From Apium graveolens (taxonomy: Eukaryota > Streptophyta > Magnoliopsida > Apiales > Apiaceae), in NCBI RefSeq assembly GCF_009905375.1, contig NC_133655.1, positions 38,893,437 to 38,957,436 on the forward strand: a stretch of DNA of 64,000 bases, read 5' to 3'. A program made the translations under genes and the position numbers. Under the pieces are notes generated by a model. That model had not been told where the DNA came from. It ran no database searches and saw nothing but the letters and a program-made list of their open reading frames with translations. Positions 48,602 through 60,366 of the stretch are shown one piece after another. Position 1 is the stretch's first letter. Every line of letters begins with the position of its first letter.

Positions 48602-48683
48602 TATGAATTTTTTGAGTAAATAAAAATTCAAGGAGTGAAAGAATCACAAAAGTCTAGGATCTTGATTTGTTCGTTAATCAGAA

Positions 48684-48695
48684 GGCTCTGATACA
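48684..48695 (-). other. Copia B primer binding site, one base short
   Basis: Element strand TTGTATCAGAGC, lacking one G compared with TTGGTATCAGAGC in Copia A. It begins two bases from the 5' LTR. Confidence 0.75.
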
Positions 48696-48697
48696 AT

Positions 48698-49946
48698 TGT
48701 TAGGTCTCAATATGTTTGTAGAAGGGGGGTTGAATACGAACAATACCGTTTAATCGAATAAAATGCGGAATAAAAAAGTGAAACAAAATTCAAGTTAAAT
48801 AAAACTATTATTAAACTTGAAAGGTGTTACAACAATGGTATCGTTTACAAGGGATTAATCTCAAATAAATTATTCCAAATCTAGAATAAATTCGACATGA
48901 ACTTTTTCTATTTTTGTCATAAAAAGGATCAAATGCTAAATGCAATTTGAGATTAAGTTCTAGGGATTTTGATCCGCTAGATAGTTACACAAGAACAAGA
49001 AGAGTATTTCTAGTGGATTAGATTTAACAATTAATACTAGAAATAAATGTTCTGAGAAATTGCAATAAGTTCTCTGTTGTTGTCTTTGTTCTGTGTTCTT
49101 CTGTTTTTCTTTTGATATTCAATCCTCTGTTGAAAAACAAACAGCTGCTGCTCTTTATATTCAATCCTGTGTTTTTAATTGGCAAGACAATCCTTTTAGC
49201 TCAGCAAGACAATCCTTTTAACTGGTAGAACTTTCGGTAGGACAATCCATTGAACTGGCATGACTTTCGGTAAGACAATCTAAATGAACTGGCATGACTT
49301 TCGGTATGACTATTGATTGTCATACCGATTGTCATACTAATACAAAAGATTGTCTTGCTGAATTAATTTGAATTTAAATTCAAAATCAATTCTGAAAAAC
49401 CAAAATATTAATTCAGAATTAATTAATCAATTAATCCAATTAATCAATAAATTAATCTTTGCAGATATAATTTATTTTCTCAATTAAATTATATGACTTA
49501 ATTAATTAATTAGAGAATTAATACTAATCTTGAACAACAACCACTCTTCTGACAATCTTCTGAAAATCACTGAATCCATTGCACCACTTCAATGTTGACA
49601 CTCGATGTACTTTCTGGTTCATGAATGACTAACTTCTGTGATGTTTCTTCATATCTTGATTTTCTTCAGATAAAATCCCTGTAATCAATTGATACCCTGA
49701 CAAGATCTCTGTCACTTGATTAAATCCACAATCTTGATTTATATCACTGAGGCTTGATCAATTTCTTAAGCTTCTTCCAGTGAATTAAGTCCTCAAGTCT
49801 GTAGACGAACAATGTTACTTAATCCTGTGACATATGTTACTTTGAGAGATCTCTCTGACGATAGAACCACTAATTACTTGTTACATCCTTATTTGAGTTG
49901 AGTTAAATCCTCGAATAAACAAATAGGCTATGACATATGCCTTTCA
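48698..49946 (-). repeat. Copia B 5' LTR
   Basis: Matches 36963-38211 at equal length. The minus-strand TATA box is at 49153-49159 (TATAAAG). Confidence 0.95.
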
Positions 49947-50758
49947 ATCTTGTAACACTAACACTGGGGCGGTTACCAACCCCTTCTTTAACTCTTGAAA
50001 ACTTTTCTTGCAATTTTTCATCCATACAAATTTCTCGTTCTTTCTTGTCAACTTCGTTAATGGGACAGCAATCTTATAAAAATCTTGCACAAACCTCCTG
50101 TAATATCCGTCTAATCCCAGAAAACTTCTGACTTCCGTAGGAGTCTTGGGTCTTTCCCAATTTATTACAGCTTCTATCTTGGCTGGGTCCACTTTGATTC
50201 CTTCTTTATTAGCTGTACGACCAAGAAATTGCACTTCCTTTAACCAAAATTCACACTTTGAAAACTTAGCGTACAGCTTCTCTTTCCTCGGAATTTCCAA
50301 GGAAATCCTCAAATGTTCCTTATGATCTTCTTCCGTCTTGGAGTAAATCAGTATATCGTCGATAAACACAATAATGAACTTATCCAAATATTGCTTGAAC
50401 ACTCTATTCATAAGATCCATAAATACGGCTGGCGCATTTCTCAATCCAAACGCCATTACCAAAAACTCATAGTGCCCATATCTCGTTCGAAACGCTGTCT
50501 TGGGTATATCTTCTGCTTTAATTTTTAATTGATGATACCCAGATCTTGAATCAATCTTGGAGAAACACGAAACTCCTTTTAACTGTTCAAACAAGTCATC
50601 GATCCACGGTAGAGGGTACTTATTCTTGATCGTCAACTTATTTAATTCACGATAATCAATGCACAACCTCATACTTCCATCCTTTTTCTTTACAAACAAC
50701 ACCGGTGCGCCCCACGGGGATACACTCGGTCGGATTACTCCTTTATCCAATAATTCTT
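49947..50758 (-). pseudogene. pol: Gypsy A reverse transcriptase segment
   Basis: Open throughout. It starts inside RT at [12 protein letters not shown], where Gypsy C cut the gene, and includes [16 protein letters not shown], the fingers-palm region, the active site FIDD (50355-50366), the thumb ([12 protein letters not shown], then [12 protein letters not shown]) and the connection to RNase H ending APVLVLQD at the Copia B junction. No stop is visible in this 270-codon piece, although the integrase part of the same gene has several. N-terminal RT, protease and gag are outside the window. Confidence 0.9.
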
Positions 50759-53700
50759 TGTAATAACCCCAATTTTTGGAAAAATTTTGAAACCCTTATG
50801 AATAGTGTTTTTGCTGAATGAGAAAACTTTTCATGCCACACTATGTAGGGGTTCTGTTATTGATCTTCTGGGATATTATTAGTACTCTATGTGGTATATA
50901 AGTGTATATAAAGATCGTCAGAATCCAATTTCCGAACACTTGGATTTTTCCCGGAAATCCACTAGATACGGAAAGGATTGAGTATAAGGTAACAGGATAA
51001 AACGGATTTAAATTAAAGGATTATAATAGAGGATCATAAAAAGGAATATAATGTATTGAGAAAGGTTAAGGGAACCTAAGTAATAAGATCCCGGGTATGA
51101 TCCTTCAAACGATAAACGAGAACGAAAGTAAAGCGAACCGTATAACAGATCAGTGGTCATTAGGCAAACAATTAGGAAGTTAATCAAAGGGATTAGTGGG
51201 GATGATGTCATCCAACCAATAGAAAGAGGACAAGGAGGGGAGGATGACATCATGAGGATGACACAAGCATGACATGGGAAGGAAGGAGGTGTGGTGGCTT
51301 TTTAACCACACAAATTCAAGGGCAACAAGGTAATTAACTAAATCAAACACAAAAACAAGCCAACCAAGCCAAGCAAAATCATTTTCATCAAAATAAAAAA
51401 GAACCAAGGCTTGTTCTTGAAGAGCTCTCGGCTTTTTACTATTCAAAAGAGCAAGAAATTCAAAATCAAAGATCCAAGCTTCCTAAATTGGTGAGTTAAT
51501 TCCCTAATCATCTTCATGCTTAGTTAGGGCTATATCATGAGTTTAAGCCATCAATTCCTTCTCCATCTTCTTCATTTAATCAAAGAAGAAGACTATGAAT
51601 AGTGTTTTCAAGTTTTAAACTTGAAGTTTTTCTTGTTTTCCTTGAAGATCCAAGCATTCCTAAGACTTCTCAAAGTTTCTTAAGGCTTCCTAGCTCCTCC
51701 CACCACTTCAAGGAAGGTATATCATCTCCAAACCCTAGATTCCTATGTATTATAAGATGATTTTGATTAGTAGGATGATATTGTAGCTTGATATTTGTGA
51801 TTTAGAGTTTGGGATTGAATTGGTATTGAAATGGAATGGTAAATGTTGTTGTTTTATTTAAAAGAACTTAAGTATGGTTAAAGGTAAGCTTAGGCATAAG
51901 TATGAATGTTAAAATTGAATTGGTTGGGGTTGTTATGATGTGATAAGGATGGATGTTGGTTGTATGTTGGATTTGAGGTTGAATTTGGGTTGGTTTTGAA
52001 TGGTTTAAAATTGGGAAATCGCGTAAACATAGCCGTCATAACGTCCGATTTTCTTTAGACTGTTTTTGTGCATAGCATTAGGACCCGAGAACCCCCTTCT
52101 AGATTATGACCATTACCATGTCTAGATAGTTCATGTTACGAGCTTCGTTTTGATATGTAGTTCGTTCGATTCCGATGCACGGTTTAGGAGAAACGACCGT
52201 TTCAAGTAACGGCGTTTCGCGAACGAAACTTTTCCCCTCGCCTTACTTTGAAACATAGGTTAAAGACCAAAAAGGGTTAATTAATGTATGAAACATTTAT
52301 GGTAAGTGTGTTAGGCAGTTGGTAAGACACTCGCGAAGGAATCGCCTTAAAACTCGTAAAGGTTAAATTATTAAAATGGTGGAGCCGAGGGTACTCGAGT
52401 GACTTAAGAGAATCAGTAAGCGCAAAACAAGCGTTAGAGTCTAAGTTAGTTAAAGTATAGATTTACAAGTGACTTGGGTTTAATTCCAACTTACTTGTTG
52501 TTTATAGGTTACCAGACTCGTCCCGAGCCATTCGTAACTCCCAGTCGCTCAGGCAAGTTTTCTACCCGTTATACTGTTGTTGTGATGTAAATATATGTAT
52601 ATGCATTATCTTGTGATAAGTGCATGATTGTTATTAGCAAATTTTGCGATATATTGGAGCATGCTGATATGGTATATATGCATGTCTGTTTCGTAATCTT
52701 GATATATATCTGTTGATTCAATTGATTCAGTTGATAATACCTATGCTAGAGGATGGCGGTAATTTGCATATACCCTTAGTATAGGGACCCAAAGGTGAAA
52801 ATATTTTCTAAAACCGGGAGTCGAGGATCCCGAGTAGGTTTTGTATATATGGATATAAATATATATATATATATACTTATATATATATATGGTCATAGTT
52901 TTCAAAACTATTAATCGAATAAGGTTTATTCGATAACTTTAGCTTTATTTTATTATTGAATATTATTTCGAATATTATTCGAAGGCGTATGACTCCTTTA
53001 TATTAAATGAATATTATTTTGAATATTCATTCGAGGACTTATGACTCCTTTTATTTTATTAAATGAATATTATTTTGAATATTCATTCGAGGACTTATGA
53101 CTCCTTTTATTTTATTATCTGAATATTATTTGAATATTCATTCGAGGGCTTATGACTCAGTTGATATTATTTAATGAATATTATTTGAATATTCATTTGA
53201 GGATCTATGACTCCGATTATTTGCTGAGATATATTCTTTATTTTATTAAAGAATAAGGTGTCAATAATCAAACTTATTTTCGATTATTCAAATAAAGATA
53301 GTACTTTCATATAAGTATATCTTTGGTTATTTGATATCCATTTCAAGTATAAGTTTTAATACTTCTACTTCAATTATTTTTATAAAGATTATTCTTTATG
53401 GGAATATTATTTAAATAATAATATTCAGTCATTTTCTAAATATTCTGGGGACTGATTTACTTCATTAAATCAGCTTTACTCCAAACACTCTATAAAATGT
53501 TTTGCGAGTCTTCAAAATGATTTTTAAAAGTTAGAGCGGATCCCAAAACTCATTTTTATATTTAAGATCCTCCTTTCGAAGGGGATTTAAATACTCGCTC
53601 AAAACCTGAGGGATCCGGCTCTGTGGTGTGTTTTATATTCGCAACAAGGTTGCTGTTTTGATAAATGAATTGATTACTTACCCAACACTCGGGAAGTAAA

Positions 53701-55160
53701 ATTCTTGGAACAAGTTAATCCATTAACAGGCATCGCCTGGGAAATATCGGTGAGTTCTCCTTTCCAAATAGATACGACTTCTTGGTGGAGCCGTATCAAC
53801 AAGTTTCTACTTGGGAAAAGTGGGGACGAGCTTTACGTTTCAGAGTCATGGATTTCATCTGAACTAGGAGTGGCGTAAGTGGCCGAGTAGCGCCGGCCCA
53901 GCCTTATTATATTGGCCCAAATGGCCTGGAAGTTCCGCTAAGGCGGTCCATTCCTTAGGAGTTCAGTGTTCGGTTGACAAGTAAATCCGACAGGTTCTCC
54001 TCTACATGTAGAAAATGGTGGGGTTGTACTACTACGACTGATCATCGTAAGTGGTCTTCCTGGCGCAGCAAACTCCCGTAATGAGTTCATCATCCAATTG
54101 GATAATTTCTACAACACTACCCAGAGCACTTCGATAGAAAGGCTACGGTTGGGCGATTGTTGGGTGTTGGCAGGGTCAAGTTTTCAAAATGATGTTTACA
54201 TCAAATGAAGTATCTCGTAACTTCATTTTATTTTGATAATATTTTAAAGATTTAATCTATTCAAATCTTGTCTTATAGTCTCATCTATGTGATGAACTTT
54301 TGAAATTAATTATAACTTGAACGGTGGTAGTTCAAGTAGTATTTGGAAAAGATATAAGTATATTGGAGTATTTGGTAACTTCATCTTTTAAGTTTATATC
54401 TAATTAATAATTGTCTTATGTATGACAAAGATTTTCAGAAAAATGTTGAGACAAGGTTAGATATATGAGATCACCTTGCAACGATATTTTTTTTTTACAG
54501 TTATACACTGGGACTTTGTGTATATTATGCTTGGAAGAGGACTTCCAATATTTTGAAAAGTATATATGTATATATATATATCCTGAATATTTTGCGACTT
54601 CATCGCATTAAGATATCAACTTGGTTCATTTCTTTTGACCAAGACTTTCATGAGTACTAAGAGAAGGCTCATATACTATTAATCATTATACATATTATTT
54701 TGGTGGGCTTGCTGCTCACCCTTGCTTTCTTCTTTCATCACACAACAACAGATAGAAAGGATGAACAGGACCAAGCTCCCGATTCGCAAGCGATTAGGAG
54801 ACGTTCCGCAGTTTTCTAGAAGAATTGATGCCGCCGTAGCTGAGGTAGGAGCTACCAATAGGCTAGGCTTTCAACTTCTAATGTACCAGATTTATGTATA
54901 TTTATGAATTGTAATAATGGCAAAGAAATGTAAATTTTTTTTTCAGAAAACCTTTTAAGGTGTATTGGCAGATAATTGTGGAATAAAATGACTTGTGGTT
55001 ATTTTTGGATGTTCATCTCTGAGACTATAACGTGTGGTGTGTGTGTTTATTGTGGGGTCACAGTACAGAGTAGTTGAGTAATTATTAAGATTGGGTGTTA
55101 TTAAGGGAAATGGAACTCGTGACAACCCGGATCCCCGACCCCGGATTTGGGGGTGTTACA
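50759..55160 (+). repeat. Gypsy C 5' LTR
   Basis: TGTAATAACCCC to GGGTGTTACA. It is unusually long and includes an AT microsatellite (52843-52891), a 55-bp minisatellite (52945-53214) and a GC-richer block (53700-54180). Short ORFs inside recur identically in the 3' LTR copy and are not believed to be genes. Confidence 0.95.
52945..53214 (+). repeat. 55-bp minisatellite in Gypsy C 5' LTR
   Basis: Five units marked by TATGACTC at spacings of 52, 56, 55 and 55 bases (GACTC at 52991, 53043, 53099, 53154, 53209). Each unit holds a GAATATT...AATATTC inverted repeat. Confidence 0.85.
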
Positions 55161-55164
55161 GAAG

Positions 55165-55176
55165 TGGTATCAGAGC
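55165..55176 (+). other. Gypsy C primer binding site (tRNA-Met)
   Basis: TGGTATCAGAGC, four bases after the LTR end. Confidence 0.9.
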
Positions 55177-56160
55177 TAAGCGTTATAAACCTCAGAGATG
55201 ATGGGACGTTAAGATAATAAGTTCACAAAGATAGTAAGAACTCTTGCCAAGTTCATAATCGGGCTACCTAACGTAGTACTGACAGTTAAAACCCTTATGG
55301 GAACCCTTATAAATATCGTGATAGGAGCGTAGTTCGTTATCGTATATGGTAGCGGAACTCCGAACCCTGAGGTTGAGGAGCAACAGTGTGATGATGTTTT
55401 ATTACTAATTGGAGATCGGATTGTGGATCCGATAGAGTGTCCTAATGCAGGACCGGATGATGTTGATATTGAGGATGTAGCGGTTGAGGATGTTGTCCTA
55501 GAAGGGATAGTTGTTGAGGAGGATCCCATGGAGGATCCTGACAAGATTGGATAAAGGACCACTGATGAATTGATGACCATGGTTAGGTCGACTACCAGAG
55601 GTAGGATTGGCCGGTCACTACCGGAGGTTCGTTCAAGTTTGTAAAGATAGTAGCCCCTTTAACGCGGCTTACTCGTAAGACTGAGAAGTTCGAATGGACA
55701 GAGAAATGCGAGAACAGCTTTCAAGAACTGAAGCAAAGGTTGGTGACGTTCCCTATGTTGGCGTTGCCGCATGGAAAATGAGATTTTGTGAAGTGTAGTG
55801 ACGCTTCGCACAAGGGCTTAGGGTGCGTGCTTATGCAGCACGGTAAGGTAATCGCGTACATGTCAAGACAATTAAGGTAATATGAAATTCGATATCCCCG
55901 CCCATGAGCTTAGGCTCGTGGCAATAGTTTTACCCTAAAGATTGGAGGCACTACTTGTATGGAGAGAAGTGCGAGAATTACCTCAGCCATAAGTGCTCTA
56001 GTACGTTTTCACGTAGAAAAAACTCAACATATGCCAGAGGAGGCAGTTAGAGCTAATCAAGAATAATGATTGGGAGATTCTTTATCATTCGGGGAAAGCC
56101 AATGTGGTGGCTGATGCCCTTAGTAAAAAGGAGAGACTCAAGATGATAATGTCTTTGGGA
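55177..56160 (+). pseudogene. Gypsy C pol relic: RT-RNase H remnants
   Basis: After a short acidic stretch (55380-55560, many Asp, Glu and Val) the sequence reads VAPLTRLTRKTEKFEW and CENSFQELKQRLVT (about 55640-55745), which is the RT-RNase H connection. Then follow [18 protein letters not shown] (about 55800-55850) and YHSGKANVVADALSKKERL (about 56075-56135). Stops separate them. gag, protease and the RT palm have no room: only about 450 bases lie between the PBS and the RT thumb. Confidence 0.75.
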
Positions 56161-59100
56161 GAGTTTATAAGAGATTTTGGAAATAGTAGTGAAGGTAATC
56201 GGAGCCGGTACCGAAAAGCTGTTTGAGATGGCAATAGAGACCGAATTATTGGAAAAGAGCATACGGTGCCAGAGAAAGGTGATGAATGAAGGCAGAGAGC
56301 CAACAAATAAATATGAGATTAATATCGAGAAAATGATAAGGGAATAATGAGGTATTCCTATAGAATTTAGGTTCCGAAAGTTCAAGAGCGTAAGGATGAG
56401 AACTTAGATGAGAGCCATAGTTTGAGGAATAAGATTTAGAGCAAACCCTGAACGTGATAGTCAGGGAGGTCGCCATCAAGATAGAAGGAACCCATGACAT
56501 AATGGAGTGGAAAATGAGGATTTTAAAAAAAAAAAAATGACCCCAATTATGGGGAGTAGGAAGAAATATTTAGACTAAGAAAGCAAAAGTCGAGCGAGAT
56601 AAGGAGATAGTGTAAAAGCTTTAGAGCCAGAACAAAGGCAGACGAGTATGATGAATTATGAATCTAAGATGTAAAAGTTGTCAAGATTCGTTCTGAGGAC
56701 ACGAATCCAGAATGACGGGATGGTTGAAATCAATGCTTATGTAGTGTTGGTTCATGTAATGGTTGTAATGGAAACGAAAATAAAAAGAAACTGAAGTGGA
56801 AAGGAATATAAAGGCGATAGAGTTGGAGGAATGATAAGGAAGATGGGTATGAGGAAACCCTAAAGACTCGTAGCAATAGAAATAGAAAAGTATGTAATCG
56901 TCAGGATGAGGGTGATTTACCATGAGTTAAAATTGATGGTTTAAGGCATAAGAGATACATACATTTTATCCCATTTAAGTTGGGAGGATTCAAGGAAACC
57001 TTTAGATAGTTCGAAGGATAAATAATAAGACGCGAATAGACTAAAGAGGCAAGGAAGTAAGAAACTAGGAAAATTGGATGAAGGAAGTGACCTTCAAGAA
57101 TGTGAAGTGTAAGACCGGTGGCATGATACCCAGAAAGGGAGACGCCAGGTATGAAAGATATCCCAACATTGAGGTGACTGTTGAGATAAACAACAAAAGT
57201 AAATAAGGAATTATTAAGAAGAGGTTCATGTTGAACACGACCAATATCTTCCAGAACATCCTTGTTATCGTTACCCAATCTAGGCAATAAAAGCGGATAA
57301 CCGTTGTTATCTTTTGGAGGCCATATTGATTGACCTCATTTTAAATGCAGATGTTATTGTGAAATTCGGCATATACTATCGAGGTGGGAATGATTGAATA
57401 AGACACCCTTATCAGGGATATATGACTTGATTTATCCATGGAAGGATGCATGTACCTTTTTAAAGGTGGAATTAAGGATAGAACATCGGTAACTTAAAAT
57501 GAATCCTAGGGGAATGCATAAAGGTTGGCATTTCACCCTTAATAGGGATAGTATGAGTTTTGACAAAATAAATTGGAAAGGATTAAGGTAACAACAACCT
57601 TTAAAGAATCAGTGGAGAAATTTTTTCAAAAGTATATAGACAATGATTCTAGTATTAGTATATGGTATTTTGATATGCCCTGTATCTAGGGAATACAGGA
57701 GGAACGATTCAAGGATAACCTTAGAGGTTTTACAATGAGAAAGGTAATATTCAAAATTCTCAAGAATAGAAATGTTGATAAAGGAAATATGACGTAATTA
57801 TAATGATGCCAAGTGGGGCACGTGTTTAACCACGAGAAAGTATGGATCGAACCAGTAAAGGTCGAAATTGTTCAGGGCAATTAGGGCCTAAGATAAAAGA
57901 TGTTCTAAGTATGATTGAGAGTCAGTCGTGACAGTGATTAACCTCTAAAGACTGAGGCAATAACTTATGGAAAAATGGTGATTTTTTTTTACTCATCAGA
58001 TTTTAAGGAAAGCATTTTCACATAAGCTGTGATTGAAATAAGGTAGAAAATTTATTTGGAGGTGGTTAAAGTGACATTGACTGTAAGGAAATTTTACTAT
58101 CAGGAAAGGCCAAAGAGGTGGCCGACACTTTAAAGGTAAGAGGATAATTATAGGCGCTTGTGCCAAAAGAATACAGTGATGATGGTTAAAACTGTGAAGG
58201 TTGTATTATGGTTTGGAAGATTGACATTCCTTCTGATGACTGTGCAATACCCAACCGTAATAGTAATTGGTAAAGGTTTAATTCGTGTAATCGCCATGAA
58301 CGGGCTATCTATCTTAGAAGGTCCTATCTTGAGATAAGCCATGACCATGTTTCAAAAAGGACTAGACGAACCTTTGAGTAAGTCTTCTATTTAAGGCATA
58401 TGATTTAGAATGGTATTAACCTGCTATCGTTACTTTGATTGAAACTCTTCTGCAATTTTATCTGCTTCATGTCATGTATGTATGTCAGGATCAGGAGTGT
58501 TCTTCATGAATCAGGAATGCTGATTAGGTTACCTCCTTAGAATGATTTGATACGACATGTATGGACTCCGTATGGTTAGATATTAAGATTTTATAGAAAA
58601 GTGAATGACGACAGTAGGTCAGTGGTGGACCATAGTAAGGCAGCAATGATTCTGCGAGTAGTGAGCTGATTACAGCCATGAGAGTTGTATTGGAATGGGT
58701 GTTGAGATTGAGTACCACTAATCGGGTCGTGGTAGTGTATAAGTTATCATTGATAGACTAATTAAGTAGAGTATCTACCTAGTGAATAATTATTCTTTCT
58801 TATCAATAGAGAGTCGTATTATTATACGAGGAAGGTTGCGGTGCAAGCATAGAATTCTAGTAACGATGATGTATAGAATGAGATCCCAGATTCGATTTTC
58901 GATGTCGAGGGAGTTTCAAAGGTGATTGTGTATAAGCTCGAGGAAGAGCATGGGTCCATAGAATGATGGACGGAATGGCAAAAATATTTAGGCATGCGAA
59001 ATACGATGCTATAATACTTGATGTTGATATAAATACGTATATGTTTTGTTCTCCTATGACAAACCTCTATAGTTCAGAGGTAGATTCCAAGCCAGATATT

Positions 59101-59630
59101 TTATGGCAATAATTTTTTTTTTTATGAATATACAATTCTCTTCAGTTCGTTCTTTTCTCTTCTTTTCATTTCATGTAAGCTGAGAAGAACAACCCTTCCA
59201 GAAAGGGGAGGTATTGCCGAATGACTATCTATATGTGTGATAGAAGCCTAGTAGGATACCATCTATTGTTTAATTGGTTGTCAAGTACTAAAGGCTGGCC
59301 ACCTTCTATACTAACTATGCAATGTAACAAGTGTTCATGATCATAGTGATCTCTCAATAAATTCCTTTACTTCTATATGATTGATCAAATTTTGGAAAAT
59401 AGAAACAACTGAAAAAGGAGTAATAAAGTGGTGGTAGTATGCGAAATGGAAACACATTCGTGATACTAAGGTTGACGTGGTTATTAAAAGGTTATAGAAC
59501 GCTAGCGAGCAAAAGTATAACCCGTATAATATTAGGAACGGAAGGTAGTAGCGACTACGAACTGGGAAAAATGATGGGTAGTGAGAAGCAAAAGCTATAA
59601 TGATTAGAAGCTATGATGAGAGTCTGTGTA
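56161..59630 (+). other. Gypsy C interior, mostly unrecognisable
   Basis: No convincing plus-strand protein. A weak second RNase H tail (SGKAKEVADTLK, about 58105-58135) hints at an internal duplication or at recombination of two relics. Minus-strand ORFs here (for example 56901-57287) look accidental. A poly-A run lies at 56527-56538. Confidence 0.5.
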
Positions 59631-60353
59631 ATAGACTTGAAAGAATTTGGAATGATCACTTAACGCGGATTAAGTTATCTTATGACAATAGATCATATGT
59701 CAGTATTGAGGTATCGCCTTATGAGATCCTTGAGGGAAGACAATGTCGATCTCCCTTATGTTAGGATGAAATTGTAGAGCGCAAGATGCTCGGACCCGTA
59801 GTAGTCCAAAGGACCAGGGATATAATAGATCTAATCAGAGGACGACTGGTAGTAGCCAGGAAGGACATAAGAAGTATGTCGATTTGACATGAAAGGACAA
59901 AGAATAGGAAGGAGGCAACCTTGTATTGTTAAAAGTATTCCCTTGAAAAGAATTAATGAGATTCGGAAAGAAAGGAAAGCTAAGTCCACCAATTGTTGGA
60001 CCCTTGGATATATTAAGACGTTTTGGGAAGTTAGCATATGAGCTAGCCCTACCCCCGAACATGTAGTAAGTTCATAGCGTGTTCCACATATCAATGTTAA
60101 GGAAGTGTAATTCGGATGCCAGACAAATAGGGGCATAGGAGCGCATAGACATGCAACCAGACGTAACCTAAATGAAGCAACCAGGAAGGGTATAGATTAA
60201 GAAGGAACGAGTGCTTAGGAGAAGGGTTATCAAACTTGTAAGAGTTTGATGGTAGAACCACAATGTGGGAAAAATTGACTTGAGAGTTAGAAAGTGCAAT
60301 ACTAAGAAGGTATCCCTATTCATTTCTATCTGATTCCGGGACGGAATCCTTTT
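59631..60353 (+). pseudogene. Gypsy C pol relic: integrase C-terminus
   Basis: Readable pieces are NDHLTRIKLSYDN, SPYEILEGRQCRSPLC, VERKMLGPVVVQRTRDIIDLIRGRLV (59640-59860) and, in another frame, [10 protein letters not shown] and [13 protein letters not shown] then VFHISMLRKCNSDAR (59955-60120). They follow the order of the integrase C-terminal domain of chromovirus-type gypsy elements (compare 35056-35640 in Gypsy A), with many stops. No chromodomain end is seen. Confidence 0.75.
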
Positions 60354-60366
60354 AAGGAGGGGAGAC
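60354..60366 (+). other. Gypsy C polypurine tract
   Basis: AAGGAGGGGAGAC immediately precedes the 3' LTR. Confidence 0.85.

Larger units (their letters stand above)
36963..49946 (-). mobile_element. Copia B: Sirevirus-type Ty1/copia retrotransposon, full length
   Basis: 12,984 bp with two LTRs of exactly 1249 bp, PBS, gag with coiled coil, pol, spacer palindromes, ORF3 and PPT, all on the minus strand. Flanks are ATCTG (36958-36962) and ATCTT (49947-49951), a 5-bp duplication with one mismatch, inside the RT/RNase H junction of Gypsy A. LTRs differ at roughly 2.5% of positions by eye. It is a different family from Copia A: the LTRs and spacer motifs are unrelated, while gene order is the same. 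Confidence 0.95.
30950..50758 (-). mobile_element. Gypsy A: chromodomain Ty3/gypsy element, twice interrupted and partial
   Basis: Visible parts are the 3' LTR (30950-35015), the 3' part of pol (35016-36962) and an RT segment (49947-50758), with Copia B between them and Gypsy C cutting RT at 50758. The C-terminal chromodomain, 4-kb LTR and protein motifs point to plant chromoviruses (Tekay/Del type). gag, protease and the 5' LTR lie beyond the window. The pol frame on both sides of Copia B is continuous once the insert and one target duplication are discounted. Confidence 0.9.

Noticed and set aside
51008..51446. Minus-strand ORFs of 81 and 88 codons, also present at 60616-61054
   Set aside because: They recur because they lie in both Gypsy C LTRs; no domain, and antisense to the LTR.
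54722..54907. 61-codon plus-strand ORF near the end of the Gypsy C LTR
   Set aside because: Within the LTR, no recognised domain; likely chance.
56901..57287. 128-codon minus-strand ORF in the Gypsy C interior
   Set aside because: Hydrophobic, no domain, antisense to a decayed pol; an accidental opening.
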